Origin: an uncultured Bacteroidaceae bacterium
GTDB lineage: Bacteria; Bacteroidota; Bacteroidia; Bacteroidales; Bacteroidaceae
Reading direction: 5' to 3'
Assembly (NCBI GenBank): GCA_934426255.1
Contig: CAKRYD010000005.1
Location: 1-64,000, forward strand
DNA: 64,000 bases
Every line of letters starts with the position of its first letter. Positions within the stretch are counted from its first letter, which is position 1. Of this stretch, positions 8,642-18,232 are shown in pieces. A model generated the notes under the pieces. It made no database searches. It was not told the origin of the DNA and saw only the letters and a program-made list of their open reading frames with translations. The translations under genes were made by a program, and so were the position numbers.

Positions 8642-9985
8642 TTAGTTGATTTCCCACAGTCCGCCTTTTCCAAACAGATGGTTTGTCCAGCGGTCAAGCA
8701 GGCATGTTCTTAAGCCGAGATCGAGGATGGTAAAACGGCGGCGTATGGATAGTGCGGGTATAATGCTGTTGCGTAGCCGTGTGCGTGGCAAATCGATGTC
8801 TTCGGGCGCTGTGGGAGCTCCTACAGTTCGGAGCCGTTTTACAGCTTCGGCTACCGGTACGAGTTGACGCTCCAGGCGAGGGCGGGTTTCGTCCCATTTG
8901 TCTTTGAACAATTGGAGCTGTTTGCGAAGAGCATCGGCTGAGATGTATTTAGCCTTGATTTCGGTGGCTCCGAGGGTGGGAAAGTCTGTTCCTTCAAACA
9001 TTTTCAAGGCTTGTTGCTCCTGTGTCGCAAGGTCGGGCCATGCCTGTACACATTTTTCGATGTCGATGCTATTGATGTCTGCTTTTAGCAATGATTCGTA
9101 GAACGACAACGAGAGAAGTGTGCCGATGCTGACCTGAAAACCGTGGGATGGAGCCTGTCCGTTGTGCATGACGAAATGCTCCATGTTGAGCAAATGGCTG
9201 AATTGGTGGTCAGCGCCACTGGCGGGACGGCTTGATTTGGGATAAGCTTGCATGGCGAATCCGCCTAACATGAGGCCTTCAATGAGTCCGCGAAGAGCTT
9301 TCGGATTGCCGTCACGTGCACCGGCAGGGTCGGACAAGGCATCGTGAAGCCCGTCCTGTACGATGGAAAACGCAACCGGGTCGATGGGCTCAATGCCTAA
9401 AGCATCGGCCAAAATCCAATCGGCACCGGCAGGCACTTTGGCAAATAAATCTGCATAGCCGCTTGCTGTCATCTCTTTGGGAGCTGTTGCTACGATGTTG
9501 ATGTCGGCAATGACGGCCTGCGGTGATGTGCATGGAAAAGTTGTTTTGGCTCCATCTTTCGTGATGGATGCACCGAATGCCACATATCCGTCCATTGATG
9601 CGGCTGTTGCAACAATCATGTAGGGCCGGTTGGTATGGTAGGAGCTCAGTTTGGTGATGTCGTTGATGGTGCCCGAACCAACAGCGATAGGTATGGCATC
9701 GGTTGTCTTCAAAAGGGCATCCAGCCGATCGATGTATTTCCATTCGGCGTGCATTTCCGGTTCATCGAAAATATAAGGGGTGTCTTGTTCGATGTGAGCA
9801 TTATGCAAAATATCAGCAATGGTTGCTCCGGCAACATCATAGGTCGTTTTATCTGCGATGATGATGGCGCGTTTTCCGGGGAGTTGTTCTTTGAAGATTC
9901 GGGCAGTTTCGCCTAAAATCCCTTGTCCTATGCTGATGGCCTTTGTATAGATCGCATTTTCGAGCGCGAGCTTAATTCTATCCAT
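8642..9985 (-). CDS. sn-glycerol-1-phosphate dehydrogenase (AraM/EgsA type)
   Basis: A 447-residue protein of the iron/zinc alcohol dehydrogenase-like fold that reduces dihydroxyacetone phosphate to sn-glycerol-1-phosphate, or runs in reverse, with NAD(P)H. Visible motifs are the nucleotide-binding GSGTINDITK (about 105), TAASMDGYVAFGASIT (about 130-145), and metal ligands in SGYADLFAKVPAGADW (Asp), GADHQFSHLLNMEH (His) and SHGFQVSIG (His). The C-terminal extension beyond about 390 resembles bacterial AraM rather than the shorter archaeal enzyme. It lies between two GlpT-like transporters. Bacterial G1P enzymes are uncommon; in Bacillus the AraM product feeds G1P-based lipids, while here a catabolic or detoxifying role fits the operon better. 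Confidence 0.88.
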   Translation of the reverse strand: MDRIKLALENAIYTKAISIGQGILGETARIFKEQLPGKRAIIIADKTTYDVAGATIADILHNAHIEQDTPYIFDEPEMHAEWKYIDRLDALLKTTDAIPIAVGSGTINDITKLSSYHTNRPYMIVATAASMDGYVAFGASITKDGAKTTFPCTSPQAVIADINIVATAPKEMTASGYADLFAKVPAGADWILADALGIEPIDPVAFSIVQDGLHDALSDPAGARDGNPKALRGLIEGLMLGGFAMQAYPKSSRPASGADHQFSHLLNMEHFVMHNGQAPSHGFQVSIGTLLSLSFYESLLKADINSIDIEKCVQAWPDLATQEQQALKMFEGTDFPTLGATEIKAKYISADALRKQLQLFKDKWDETRPRLERQLVPVAEAVKRLRTVGAPTAPEDIDLPRTRLRNSIIPALSIRRRFTILDLGLRTCLLDRWTNHLFGKGGLWEIN

Positions 9986-9991
9986 AGTGGT

Positions 9992-11359
9992 TTAGTCGTT
10001 TTTTTCTGCCTTGTATGTAAGCAGCATGAAGAGAATGGAGATGATGCAACTAACTATAAGTAAAAGGAACGTCCAATTCCAACCGGCATGTTGGGCTACA
10101 TAGCCTATAACTATATTGGCCAAAAGTGCCGTTCCTAAAACGTATCCCATGAATCCGGTGAGCCCGGCTGCTGTACCTGCTGCATTTTTTGGTGCGAGAT
10201 CGAGTGCCTGTACGCCAATCAGCATCACCGGGCCATAGATGAAGAAGCCGATAGCTATCAAACAAATCAATACAATGTTGATATCATCGAGGCATTGCCA
10301 ATAGATGGCGATGAAAATGGCTACAATGCCCATAAATATGATGGTAGGCAGGGCACGTTTTCCTTTGAATATGTGGTCGCTTAGCCATCCGCAAACCAGC
10401 GTGCCCGGAATGGCTGCCATTTCATAAGCGAAGTAAGCCCATCCGGCATCCTTTATGTTGATGCCGCGCTCTGTCAGAATGGTGGGAGCCCAATCCAGAC
10501 AGCCGTAGCGTACCATGTAGACGAAAGCGTTGGACATCGCTATGTACCAAAGATATTTATTGGTAAGTACGGTTTTGAATATTTCTTTGGAAGATAAGAC
10601 TTCTTCGGACTTTGTACTGTATGATCCCGTATAGTCGTTGCGCCATTTTTCGATAGAAGGCAGGCCGCATGATTGGGGCGTGTCGCGAATGAGGCAGTAA
10701 GCTATGACGGCAATCAGGATGGCGACACACGAAGGGAATAAGTATGTGCCGATTAGGAAATATCGCTGTTCGTCAGCTCCATAGAACCATGAACCAAACC
10801 AAATAGCACCATAGACTGCCATGGGGCCGACTAAAGCACCGCCTACATTGTGGGCACAGTTCCAAACTGACATCCAGGTTCCACGTTCTTTTTGTGAAAA
10901 CCAGTGGGTCATGACGCGTCCACATGGAGGCCACCCCATTCCGTTGAACCATCCAACGAGGAAGTTGAGTGCCGCCATTAGTATGATGGCCCATTCTTTA
11001 TGCTCTGCACCAATGTATTGGATGGGGACTATCATGAACATCATGGAAAGAGCCGCCAGAATCAGACCTAACGGCAAAAAACGACGTGCGTTGCTGCGGT
11101 CGGATATGCTGGCCATGATGAATTTGGAGAATCCGTATGCTACGGCATTCATAGAAAGAACAATCCCTAATTCACCTTTTTCGAATCCGAAAGGTTCGAG
11201 CATCGGTATGGCCATGGAAAAGTTCTTGCGAACGATGTAAAAACCCGCATAGCCGATAAATGCGCCCAAGAAAACTTGCCAACGGAGCAAAGGATAACTC
11301 TTGGAGACTTTTTCGAAAGACATTTCTTCCTTGAAGGGAGGGGGGCTTAGGAATGACAT
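9992..11359 (-). CDS. glpT: Glycerol-3-phosphate transporter, GlpT-like MFS
   Basis: An organophosphate:phosphate antiporter with 12 predicted helices. Diagnostic parts are GYAGFYIVRKNFSMAIP in helix 1, WFNGMGWPPCGRVMTHWFSQ (the family signature), and CLIRDTPQSCGLP in the central loop. Two starts are possible: 11359 (MSFLSPPPF) or 11323 (MSFEKVSKSYP); the latter is closer to typical family length. It follows the G3P dehydrogenase gene by about 16 bases (more with the shorter start), which supports uptake of sn-glycerol-3-phosphate for that enzyme. The symbol is given by family and context; the exact substrate has not been shown. Confidence 0.85.
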   Translation of the reverse strand: MSFLSPPPFKEEMSFEKVSKSYPLLRWQVFLGAFIGYAGFYIVRKNFSMAIPMLEPFGFEKGELGIVLSMNAVAYGFSKFIMASISDRSNARRFLPLGLILAALSMMFMIVPIQYIGAEHKEWAIILMAALNFLVGWFNGMGWPPCGRVMTHWFSQKERGTWMSVWNCAHNVGGALVGPMAVYGAIWFGSWFYGADEQRYFLIGTYLFPSCVAILIAVIAYCLIRDTPQSCGLPSIEKWRNDYTGSYSTKSEEVLSSKEIFKTVLTNKYLWYIAMSNAFVYMVRYGCLDWAPTILTERGINIKDAGWAYFAYEMAAIPGTLVCGWLSDHIFKGKRALPTIIFMGIVAIFIAIYWQCLDDINIVLICLIAIGFFIYGPVMLIGVQALDLAPKNAAGTAAGLTGFMGYVLGTALLANIVIGYVAQHAGWNWTFLLLIVSCIISILFMLLTYKAEKND

Positions 11360-11375
11360 GAGTGGGTGGTGTTAA

Positions 11376-12944
11376 TTATGGATTGACGATGTAATTGGAC
11401 GCTATTTTCGAGAAATCTTTAATTTGCTGCTCTTCCCAAGTTTTGTCATAGCCCAATTCTTTTGCAATAATTGCGGCTACTTTGGGCGCAACATTGACTG
11501 CTTCCTTTGAATCGATGTAGAGCATGCGTACTCTGCGTGCCAGTACATCATCAACGGTGCGTGCCATTTCTTCGCGTACGGCCCATACCACTTCGGCTAC
11601 GGTGTAGTCGAATTTGGAAGACAATTTTTCTGCGAATGAAGGATTCTCTTTCTGCAATTGCAAGATAGCCGGTTCATCACTACCATATATATACAGATGG
11701 TTAGTCAGGTCTGGGTGTGGGCGGTAGCCATGGATGCGGAAAGATTTGGTTACGCATTTGCGTGGCTCAATGCCACTCAATTCGATGGCTTTGTTGATGG
11801 TGTCTTCAGCCATTAGGCGATAGGATGTCCATTTCCCACCTGTAATGGTAACCAAGTTGTTGTCTGAAACGATAATCTTATGACTACGCGAAATTTCTTT
11901 TGTGCTTTTCCCTTCTTTCTTAGGTGCAGCAAGTGGGCGTTGGCCGGCAAAGACGGATACGATATCTTTGCGGGTGGGTGCAGGATCCATATACAGACCG
12001 GCAGTATTGAGAATGAATTGAATTTCTTCGTCCAAGGCTTTCGGTTCGCTTTCGGGATGTTCGCGGAGAATGTCTGTTGTTCCCACAACCACGCGGTTAT
12101 GCCATGGAACGGCAAACAGAACGCGTCCGTCTGAGGTCTTGGGTACCATTAGAGCATAATCGCTTTGCAGAAATTTCATATCTAATACCAGATGTACGCC
12201 TTGGCTTGGTCTGACCATAGAAGGCATTCCGGGTTCGTCCATTTGCATGATGCTGTCTACGAAGATGCCGGCGGCATTGATAACATTCTTGGCTTTAACG
12301 GTATAAGTCTTGCCACTTTCGTTGTCAGTGACTGTTACTCCGCATGCTTTTCCGTTTTGATTGTGCAAAATGGAGGTTACAGAGATGTGATTGATGGCGC
12401 AGCCGCCATTTTCAATGCAAGTCTCAGCCAGATTGATGGCCATTCGAGAATCATCGAATTGTCCGTCATGATAGACAATGCCACCTTTCAATCCTTTTTT
12501 TACCGATACGGGCAGGTAACGGGCTACAGTTCCTTTACTAATAAAGCGTGAGCGGCCATATCCGAATCCGAATGAAAGGATATCATAGAATACAAGCCCG
12601 CAAAAATAAAGGACATTGTCCCACCACGTATAGTTTGATATGACGAAAGCCTGATCCTTTACCAGATGTGGTGCGTTAGCTTTCATGCGTCCCCTTTCGC
12701 GCAGAGCTTCGAGCACTAATTTCACATCGCCTTTTTGAAGATAGCGTACTCCACCGTGTACCAATTTTGTGCTTCTGCTGGATGTACATTTGGCAAAATC
12801 ATCCTTTTCAAAAAGGGCAACGCTATATCCTCGGGTTGCGGCATCTACTGCGCATCCTAAACCGGTGGCTCCACCACCTATTACTACAAAATCCCAAACT
12901 TTTTCCGGATTTTCAATTTGATGTATTTGTGCTTGGCGCTTCAT
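11376..12944 (-). CDS. glpA: FAD-dependent glycerol-3-phosphate dehydrogenase
   Basis: A 522-residue GlpA/GlpD flavoprotein that oxidises sn-glycerol-3-phosphate to dihydroxyacetone phosphate and passes electrons to the quinone pool or an acceptor. The Rossmann FAD motif is VIGGGATGLGCAVDAATRG near residue 22, followed by the family signature SSRSTKLVHGGVRYLQ (about 55-70). Further conserved blocks are FAVPWHNRVVVGTTD, FAGQRPL and TITGGKWTSYRLMAED. No GlpB or GlpC partner gene is adjacent, so it may act alone like GlpD; the glpA symbol is therefore tentative. It is the first gene of the operon, with a -7 box about 50 bases upstream. Confidence 0.88.
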   Translation of the reverse strand: MKRQAQIHQIENPEKVWDFVVIGGGATGLGCAVDAATRGYSVALFEKDDFAKCTSSRSTKLVHGGVRYLQKGDVKLVLEALRERGRMKANAPHLVKDQAFVISNYTWWDNVLYFCGLVFYDILSFGFGYGRSRFISKGTVARYLPVSVKKGLKGGIVYHDGQFDDSRMAINLAETCIENGGCAINHISVTSILHNQNGKACGVTVTDNESGKTYTVKAKNVINAAGIFVDSIMQMDEPGMPSMVRPSQGVHLVLDMKFLQSDYALMVPKTSDGRVLFAVPWHNRVVVGTTDILREHPESEPKALDEEIQFILNTAGLYMDPAPTRKDIVSVFAGQRPLAAPKKEGKSTKEISRSHKIIVSDNNLVTITGGKWTSYRLMAEDTINKAIELSGIEPRKCVTKSFRIHGYRPHPDLTNHLYIYGSDEPAILQLQKENPSFAEKLSSKFDYTVAEVVWAVREEMARTVDDVLARRVRMLYIDSKEAVNVAPKVAAIIAKELGYDKTWEEQQIKDFSKIASNYIVNP

Positions 12945-12990
12945 ATTGTTTTTTATGTCTTAGTTTTGTCGTAAATAGAGCTTGCTTTGG

Positions 12991-12998
12991 CAAAATTA
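12991..12998 (-). promoter_or_regulatory. Bacteroidales -7 box for glycerol-phosphate operon
   Basis: On the minus strand this reads TAATTTTG, an exact TAnnTTTG -7 element of the Bacteroidetes primary sigma factor, 46 bases upstream of the first codon of the operon. No convincing -33 TTTG at 19-21 bases is seen. Confidence 0.55.
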
Positions 12999-13072
12999 CT
13001 ACTTTTGTTGCAATACTCTGGCAATAGGTCTTATAAAAGCTGTGATATGTCTCGAACTTTTAGGATAAAAGC

Positions 13073-13105
13073 AAGAGCAGCGTACAATAGATGTACGCTG
13101 CTCTT
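13073..13105 (-). terminator. Rho-independent terminator of secDF
   Basis: AAGAGCAGCGTACA and TGTACGCTGCTCTT form a perfect 14-bp stem with a 5-base loop. On the minus strand it is followed by GCTTTTATC, a T-rich tail. It lies 18 bases beyond the secDF stop codon. Confidence 0.85.
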
Positions 13106-13123
13106 ATATAGATAAGTCTTGAT

Positions 13124-16100
13124 TTATTTTGCTTCTGAGGCCATCGTTCCTGCTTGTGCAGTTGCGTCGTCTTTGTCTTTCATTCTATAGCCCATTGTCA
13201 GATAAGCTAATGGCGCTGCGAGGAACAATGAAGACAATGTTCCGTAAATAACGCCGAGAATCATGGCAAAGGCAAAGCTGCGGATGCTGTCTCCACCTAA
13301 GATGAAGATGCAAAGCAAAACGAGCAATGTTGTAGAACTTGTATTGATGGTACGAGCCAATGTCGTGTTCAATGATTGGTTGAAGAGCAATTGGCGGTCG
13401 CGTTTCGGGTATAAGTGGAGGAATTCACGAACACGGTCGAATATAACCACCTTGTCGTTGATGGAGTATCCGATACAAGTCAGAATGGCTCCGATAAAGG
13501 TCTGGTCTATTTCGAGCGAGAACGGAACGATTCCCCATAACAGTGAATAAGTACCTATAATCAATATAGCATCGCAAGTCAAAGCGATGGTGCTTCCGAT
13601 AGAGAAAGCTACATTGCGGAAACGTATCAGAATGTAGACAAAGATGGCAGCCAAAGCGAAGATAACGCTGATGATGGCACCATGAGTAACATCTTTTGCA
13701 ATCGACGGACCTACTTTTTGTGAACTGATGATAGAGCCGCCGGCACGGTTGTCTCGGTCGATGAATCTATTTAAAGTTACGTAATCGGCTAAGAGTTTTC
13801 CCTTTTTCAGTGCCTTGTAGAGGAACTCTTCAATCTGTGCATCTATTTCGGGATTTTCTTCATTGATGCGATAGTTGGTCGTCACACGAATGGTCTTGTG
13901 GTCAGTACCCAATGCTATACATGATACGGTTGCATCGCCAACTTCCGGTTGTAATAATTTTGTGACGGTTTCGGGCTCTACTTGTTGTTCGAATTGTACC
14001 ACAAAATTACGACCACCAGAGAAGTCGATGCCTTGACTTAAACCACGGATGCCGAAGCTGGCAAAGCTTACCAATAGTGCAATGGCAAATATAACGAAAG
14101 AATATTTGTAAGCACTCATGAAGTGGAAATGCGGATTTTTCATGAGGTTCTTCGACAATCCGGTGACGAATGTCAGGTTAGTCCATTTGTCTTTGTTCAA
14201 GAAGTGCTCATATACCAAACGTGTGAGGCAAACGGCAGTGAATAATGATGCCAACAGACCGATAATCAATGTTGTCGCAAATCCTCGGATGGGACCTGTT
14301 CCGAAGTAGAATAGGATGATACCTGTTATAATAGATGTTACGTTAGAGTCAATAATAGCACTGAAGGCATTTCCGTAACCATCTGCTATGGCTGTTTTAA
14401 GCTGCTTGCCACTGGCCAGTTCTTCTTTGGCGCGTTCATAAATAAGCACATTGGCATCGACCGCCATACCGAGCGACAATACCATACCGGCGATGCCTGA
14501 CATGGTTAAGGCTGCCTGGAAAGAGGTAAGTACGCCCAATGTAAAGAAGAAATTCAGAATCAGAGCGCAATTGGCCACCATTCCCGGAATCAAGCCATAG
14601 ATTCCACACATGTAAATCATCAGAAGAATGAACGCGATGACAAAAGAAAGAATGCCTTGGTCAATGGACTCCTGTCCTAAAGAAGGACCTACGATTTCTT
14701 CTTGTACGATGTGGGTGGGTGCCGGCATCTTTCCTGAATTGAGCACGTTGGCCAAGTCTTTGGTGTCTTCTGTCGTGAAGTTACCTGTGATGGATGATGT
14801 TCCGCCTGTAATGGCATTCATTACGTTGGGCGCGCTGTATACCAAGTCATCCAAGACAATGGCGATGGCGTGGCCTTGGTTCTTTTTTGTGAGTTGTGCC
14901 CACGTGCGCGCACCATCGGTGTTCATAGACATGCTTACAGACGGCCGTCCATATTCATCGAAATCGGCTTTGGCTGTTGTGATGACATTTCCTTCCAAAG
15001 GAGCTTTACCATTGCGGCCTGACATGCGGATGGCATAAAGCTCGTAGATTTCTGCTTTTTGCGACATTGACGAAGGTTTTACGCCCCATAACAGTTTCAA
15101 GTCTTCAGGAAGAGTGCTCTTTGCAATTTCCGAGTGAATTAATTGGTTGACAGCTGCTGTGTCACGTGATAAGGCATATCCTACCATGCAACCGCCAGAT
15201 TGAGCCGGAACCAATTGAAGAACAGATAGCAGGGGGTGTTGCTTGCGAGCTTGCTCCATTTCCTTATCCGAAGCAGCATTGCCTTTTTTGTTGCTTAGTT
15301 GTGACAATAGCTCCGATTTTTTGTTGCTTGTAGCTTCTTTGGCTTTTGTGCTGTCGGCAGTGGTAGCTGTTGAGTCTGCTGCAGCATTGCTGCTCGTGTT
15401 GTTTGCTGCTAACTTGGAATCTAATGATGCCAGTTGCGGAACGATAACCGGTGCATCGTAGGTCTCCCAGAATTCCAGGTTTGCACTACCTTGCAGCAAC
15501 TTACGTACGCGTTCCGGTTCTTTGATACCTGGCATTTCTACCATGATGCGTCCCATTTGTCCTTCAAGCATCTGAATGTTGGGCTGAGCTACGCCGAACT
15601 GGTCAATACGTGTACGAATAACTGTGTATGAGTTGTCTACTGCAGATTTTACTTCGCTGCGCAGTACTTTTTCAACTTCTGAATCCTTGCTGCGGGTTGT
15701 TACCTTGCCTTTCAGCTGTTGGGTTGCAAAAATGGTGCAGAGCTTGTCTTTGCCGGCTTTTTGCTGGTAACTTTTTACGAATAGTGATATAAAGTCTGTT
15801 TGGCTTTTTGAAGCTTCTGATGCTGCTTCATTTACTGCTTTTACAAAGTTGGCATCTTGTGAATGGTCGGCTAATGCCTTTACAACTTCCGGAACAGAAA
15901 CTTCCAGAATAACATTCATACCTCCTTTTAGATCCAGACCCAAACCAATCTGCATCTCTTGACACTGTTTCAATGTGTACGCTCCCAGCCATACCCGTTC
16001 GTTTTTCATCGAGTCTAAGTAGAGCATTCCGGCTTTAGCCTCCATTTTGGCAGCCTTGTTCTCATAGTGACGCGTCACGAAAGAAAACGACAGGTAGTAG

Positions 16101-16156
16101 ATGCATACGAGCGTAAGTAGTACAGCAAATACTTTTACAAATCCCTTGTTTTGCAT
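13124..16156 (-). CDS. secDF: SecDF fusion, protein translocase subunit
   Basis: A 1010-residue fusion of SecD and SecF, the usual Bacteroidetes arrangement, which uses the proton gradient to help SecYEG export proteins. The SecD half has an N-terminal helix, the P1 entry GLGLDLKGGMNVILEV (about 72-87), a low-complexity Ser/Thr/Ala linker near residues 255-285, and a six-helix RND-like domain containing AVDANVLIYERAKEE. The SecF half starts near residue 690 with the matching GIDFSGGRNFVVQFE and contains SINDKVVIFDRVRE in its membrane domain. It is a single-gene unit with its own promoter and terminator. Identification is firm. Confidence 0.96.
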   Translation of the reverse strand: MQNKGFVKVFAVLLTLVCIYYLSFSFVTRHYENKAAKMEAKAGMLYLDSMKNERVWLGAYTLKQCQEMQIGLGLDLKGGMNVILEVSVPEVVKALADHSQDANFVKAVNEAASEASKSQTDFISLFVKSYQQKAGKDKLCTIFATQQLKGKVTTRSKDSEVEKVLRSEVKSAVDNSYTVIRTRIDQFGVAQPNIQMLEGQMGRIMVEMPGIKEPERVRKLLQGSANLEFWETYDAPVIVPQLASLDSKLAANNTSSNAAADSTATTADSTKAKEATSNKKSELLSQLSNKKGNAASDKEMEQARKQHPLLSVLQLVPAQSGGCMVGYALSRDTAAVNQLIHSEIAKSTLPEDLKLLWGVKPSSMSQKAEIYELYAIRMSGRNGKAPLEGNVITTAKADFDEYGRPSVSMSMNTDGARTWAQLTKKNQGHAIAIVLDDLVYSAPNVMNAITGGTSSITGNFTTEDTKDLANVLNSGKMPAPTHIVQEEIVGPSLGQESIDQGILSFVIAFILLMIYMCGIYGLIPGMVANCALILNFFFTLGVLTSFQAALTMSGIAGMVLSLGMAVDANVLIYERAKEELASGKQLKTAIADGYGNAFSAIIDSNVTSIITGIILFYFGTGPIRGFATTLIIGLLASLFTAVCLTRLVYEHFLNKDKWTNLTFVTGLSKNLMKNPHFHFMSAYKYSFVIFAIALLVSFASFGIRGLSQGIDFSGGRNFVVQFEQQVEPETVTKLLQPEVGDATVSCIALGTDHKTIRVTTNYRINEENPEIDAQIEEFLYKALKKGKLLADYVTLNRFIDRDNRAGGSIISSQKVGPSIAKDVTHGAIISVIFALAAIFVYILIRFRNVAFSIGSTIALTCDAILIIGTYSLLWGIVPFSLEIDQTFIGAILTCIGYSINDKVVIFDRVREFLHLYPKRDRQLLFNQSLNTTLARTINTSSTTLLVLLCIFILGGDSIRSFAFAMILGVIYGTLSSLFLAAPLAYLTMGYRMKDKDDATAQAGTMASEAK

Positions 16157-16209
16157 TTCTATTTAATTATTGATTTTTCAAAATTCAGCTCTTGCGAACA
16201 ATAAGCATG

Positions 16210-16217
16210 CAAATATA
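16210..16217 (-). promoter_or_regulatory. -7 box of secDF promoter
   Basis: The minus strand reads TATATTTG, matching TAnnTTTG, 53 bases upstream of the secDF start. The sequence between is A/T rich with no Shine-Dalgarno, normal for this phylum. Confidence 0.6.
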
Positions 16218-16385
16218 GGTATTTTTCTCTGCTTTAGTTGTCTTTTTGTTGTTTAATTTCTCTAAGTGCATCAACATTCATGCTTTTTGGAGGCGAAAAG
16301 GTTTCTTCCTGTTCAAACTGTTATGTGTAATAGGCCTGTTTTTATTTTTGTGGTATGAAAAAACCGTCAAGTCCGCCTTTTCCTT

Positions 16386-16393
16386 TATTTTTG
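16386..16393 (+). promoter_or_regulatory. -7 box of secreted unknown gene
   Basis: TATTTTTG matches TAnnTTTG 21 bases before the ATG at 16415, which would give a very short leader. Confidence 0.5.
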
Positions 16394-16414
16394 CAGTACA
16401 ATAATTGATAGTGT

Positions 16415-17167
16415 ATGAAAAGGTTGTTGCTTATAACGGTTTGTATGTTTTCTTTGTGGTTTGCGCGGGCAGTGACACCATCTTCCGAAGACGGTGTGAT
16501 TGGTATGTCTGTTATCAAAGACACCGGAAATCGTTTGGATTATGTCCATTCTCGTTTTGCCGTAAATCCTATCACCTCTGTGCACCTGAGTCGATATACT
16601 GGCGAACGAGAGATATTGCAATATCTCAATATGACAAGCGTAGGAAAGCAGATAGTTAGTTACTTGCTGAATTATACGCTTGGTGAAATGGACACCCACA
16701 TTTTGCTTGAAAGGATGCCTAAGGAGCGCTCTAAGGAGCCACAAGCCGAGGACTTTCAAGCGGCGTTGCAGAACAACTATGTCTTGGTTGTTAAGTATGA
16801 TGAAGAAAGTCGCCTTCAATCTCTTGCCTCAGATTCGGCCATTGCTTCTCCGAAAGGCCATTGGTATCTATATCAGCTTCAGTGTGACAAGAAAACATAT
16901 AAGCAGTTGGAGGCTAATGTGCCGCGTCCCGGAGATGATGTCGCAACGAAGGGCGCAAAACGCTCCGGCTATGAAAGCATTAGCATTCCACTAAAGCTTG
17001 TCGATGATGGCTATAACATCGGTCGCGAGTTAATGCCTTATCTCGCCAAGAATATCAAATATGTAAGTGCAGAAGAAATAAAATCCGGAAACATCAAGCG
17101 ACAATTAGGACAGACTTCGACAGCGTTGAAAGTTGCACTTTCGCCTTTGGTGATTCTAAAGAAATAG
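16415..17167 (+). CDS. Secreted protein of unknown function
   Basis: A 250-residue protein with a clear signal peptide (MKRLLLITVCMFSLWFARA, cleavage likely after ARA). The mature part contains ITSVHLSRYTGEREILQYLN, a Lys/Glu-rich central region, a YVLVVKYDEESRLQ strand and an HWYLYQLQCDKKTYKQL segment. I recognise no family and see no lipobox or catalytic motif. It stands alone between secDF (divergent) and nadA (convergent), with its own -7 box. A periplasmic location is the safest statement. Confidence 0.75.
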   Translation: MKRLLLITVCMFSLWFARAVTPSSEDGVIGMSVIKDTGNRLDYVHSRFAVNPITSVHLSRYTGEREILQYLNMTSVGKQIVSYLLNYTLGEMDTHILLERMPKERSKEPQAEDFQAALQNNYVLVVKYDEESRLQSLASDSAIASPKGHWYLYQLQCDKKTYKQLEANVPRPGDDVATKGAKRSGYESISIPLKLVDDGYNIGRELMPYLAKNIKYVSAEEIKSGNIKRQLGQTSTALKVALSPLVILKK

Positions 17168-17214
17168 AGTTCTTTGCCAATTTCTGCCTTTGCTGTATCT
17201 TGTCTTATGGATTG

Positions 17215-18228
17215 TCAGATGCCTAATCTCTCAGATAATTCAATCATGCGGTCAATAGGCTTGACGGCTTCTTTGATGATTTTGGTATCAACGTGTACTT
17301 CCGGCCATTCATATTTCAGGCAGTTGTAAAGCTTTTCCATTGTATTCATGCGCATATAGGCGCATTCGTTGCACATGCATGTTTTTCCCGGAGTTTCTCC
17401 ATCGTCGGGTGGCACGGGTATAAATTTCTTTTCCGGGCTTTTGCGCTGCATTTCAAACAGTATCCCACTCTCTGTTGCAACGATGAATGTCTGCTCATCG
17501 CTTTCAACGGTATATTTCAGTAGTGCTGCTGTCGAACCTACAATGTCGGCCAGTTTCAGCACTGCTCCTTTGCATTCTGGGTGGGCCAGTACTTTTGCAT
17601 CAGGATATTGCTTTTTCAGCTCTATGATTTTCCCTACTGAGAAGCGTTCATGCACATCGCAAGCTCCGTTCCACAGCAACATGTTCCTTCCTGTAATCTG
17701 GTTGATATATTCGCCTAAGTTACGATCCGGTCCGAAGATGATTTTTTCATCTTTTGGGAAACTTTCTACGATTTGTTTGGCATTTGATGAGGTTACTACA
17801 ATGTCGGTCAATGCTTTCACTTCTGCCGATGTATTGACATAGGAAACAACTTTGTAGCCAGGATGGGCTTTTATGAAAGCTGCGAATTCTTTGGCAGGGC
17901 AACTTTCTGCCAGGGAGCACGATGCGTTTAAGTCGGGAATCAAAACTTTTTTGTCCGGACATAGCACCTTGTTGGTCTCTCCCATGAAATGAACACCGCA
18001 CATCACGATGATATCGGCATTCGTTTTTGCAGCTTTACGTGCCAAGGCCAGGCTGTCGCCAATGAAGTCTGCTACTTCTTGTAAAGGCTTGTCTGTGTAG
18101 TAATGTGCCATGATTACGGCATTCTTTTCTTTGCACATGCGCCTTATTTCGGCTTTCAAGTCTGTGCCTGCAGGTATAGGCTCGTTAACGTAGCCTTTTT
18201 CTTTCCAGCTGTTTTTGATTTCCGTCAT
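17215..18228 (-). CDS. nadA: Quinolinate synthase NadA
   Basis: A 337-residue 4Fe-4S enzyme that condenses iminoaspartate with dihydroxyacetone phosphate to quinolinate, the second step of de novo NAD synthesis. Its substrate is supplied by NadB, encoded at 58123-59712. Three cluster cysteines are visible in MCGVHFMGETNK, WNGACDVHERF and CMCNECAYMRMN. Further conserved parts are AHYYTDKPLQEVADFIGDSL and HPECKGAVLKLADIVGST. I use the ATG at 18228 (MTEIKNSWKE); the frame stays open to 18267 but that would overlap the upstream lipoprotein. The gene starts 4 bases after the lipoprotein gene ends, so they are probably cotranscribed. Confidence 0.95.
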   Translation of the reverse strand: MTEIKNSWKEKGYVNEPIPAGTDLKAEIRRMCKEKNAVIMAHYYTDKPLQEVADFIGDSLALARKAAKTNADIIVMCGVHFMGETNKVLCPDKKVLIPDLNASCSLAESCPAKEFAAFIKAHPGYKVVSYVNTSAEVKALTDIVVTSSNAKQIVESFPKDEKIIFGPDRNLGEYINQITGRNMLLWNGACDVHERFSVGKIIELKKQYPDAKVLAHPECKGAVLKLADIVGSTAALLKYTVESDEQTFIVATESGILFEMQRKSPEKKFIPVPPDDGETPGKTCMCNECAYMRMNTMEKLYNCLKYEWPEVHVDTKIIKEAVKPIDRMIELSERLGI

Positions 18229-18232
18229 ATTC

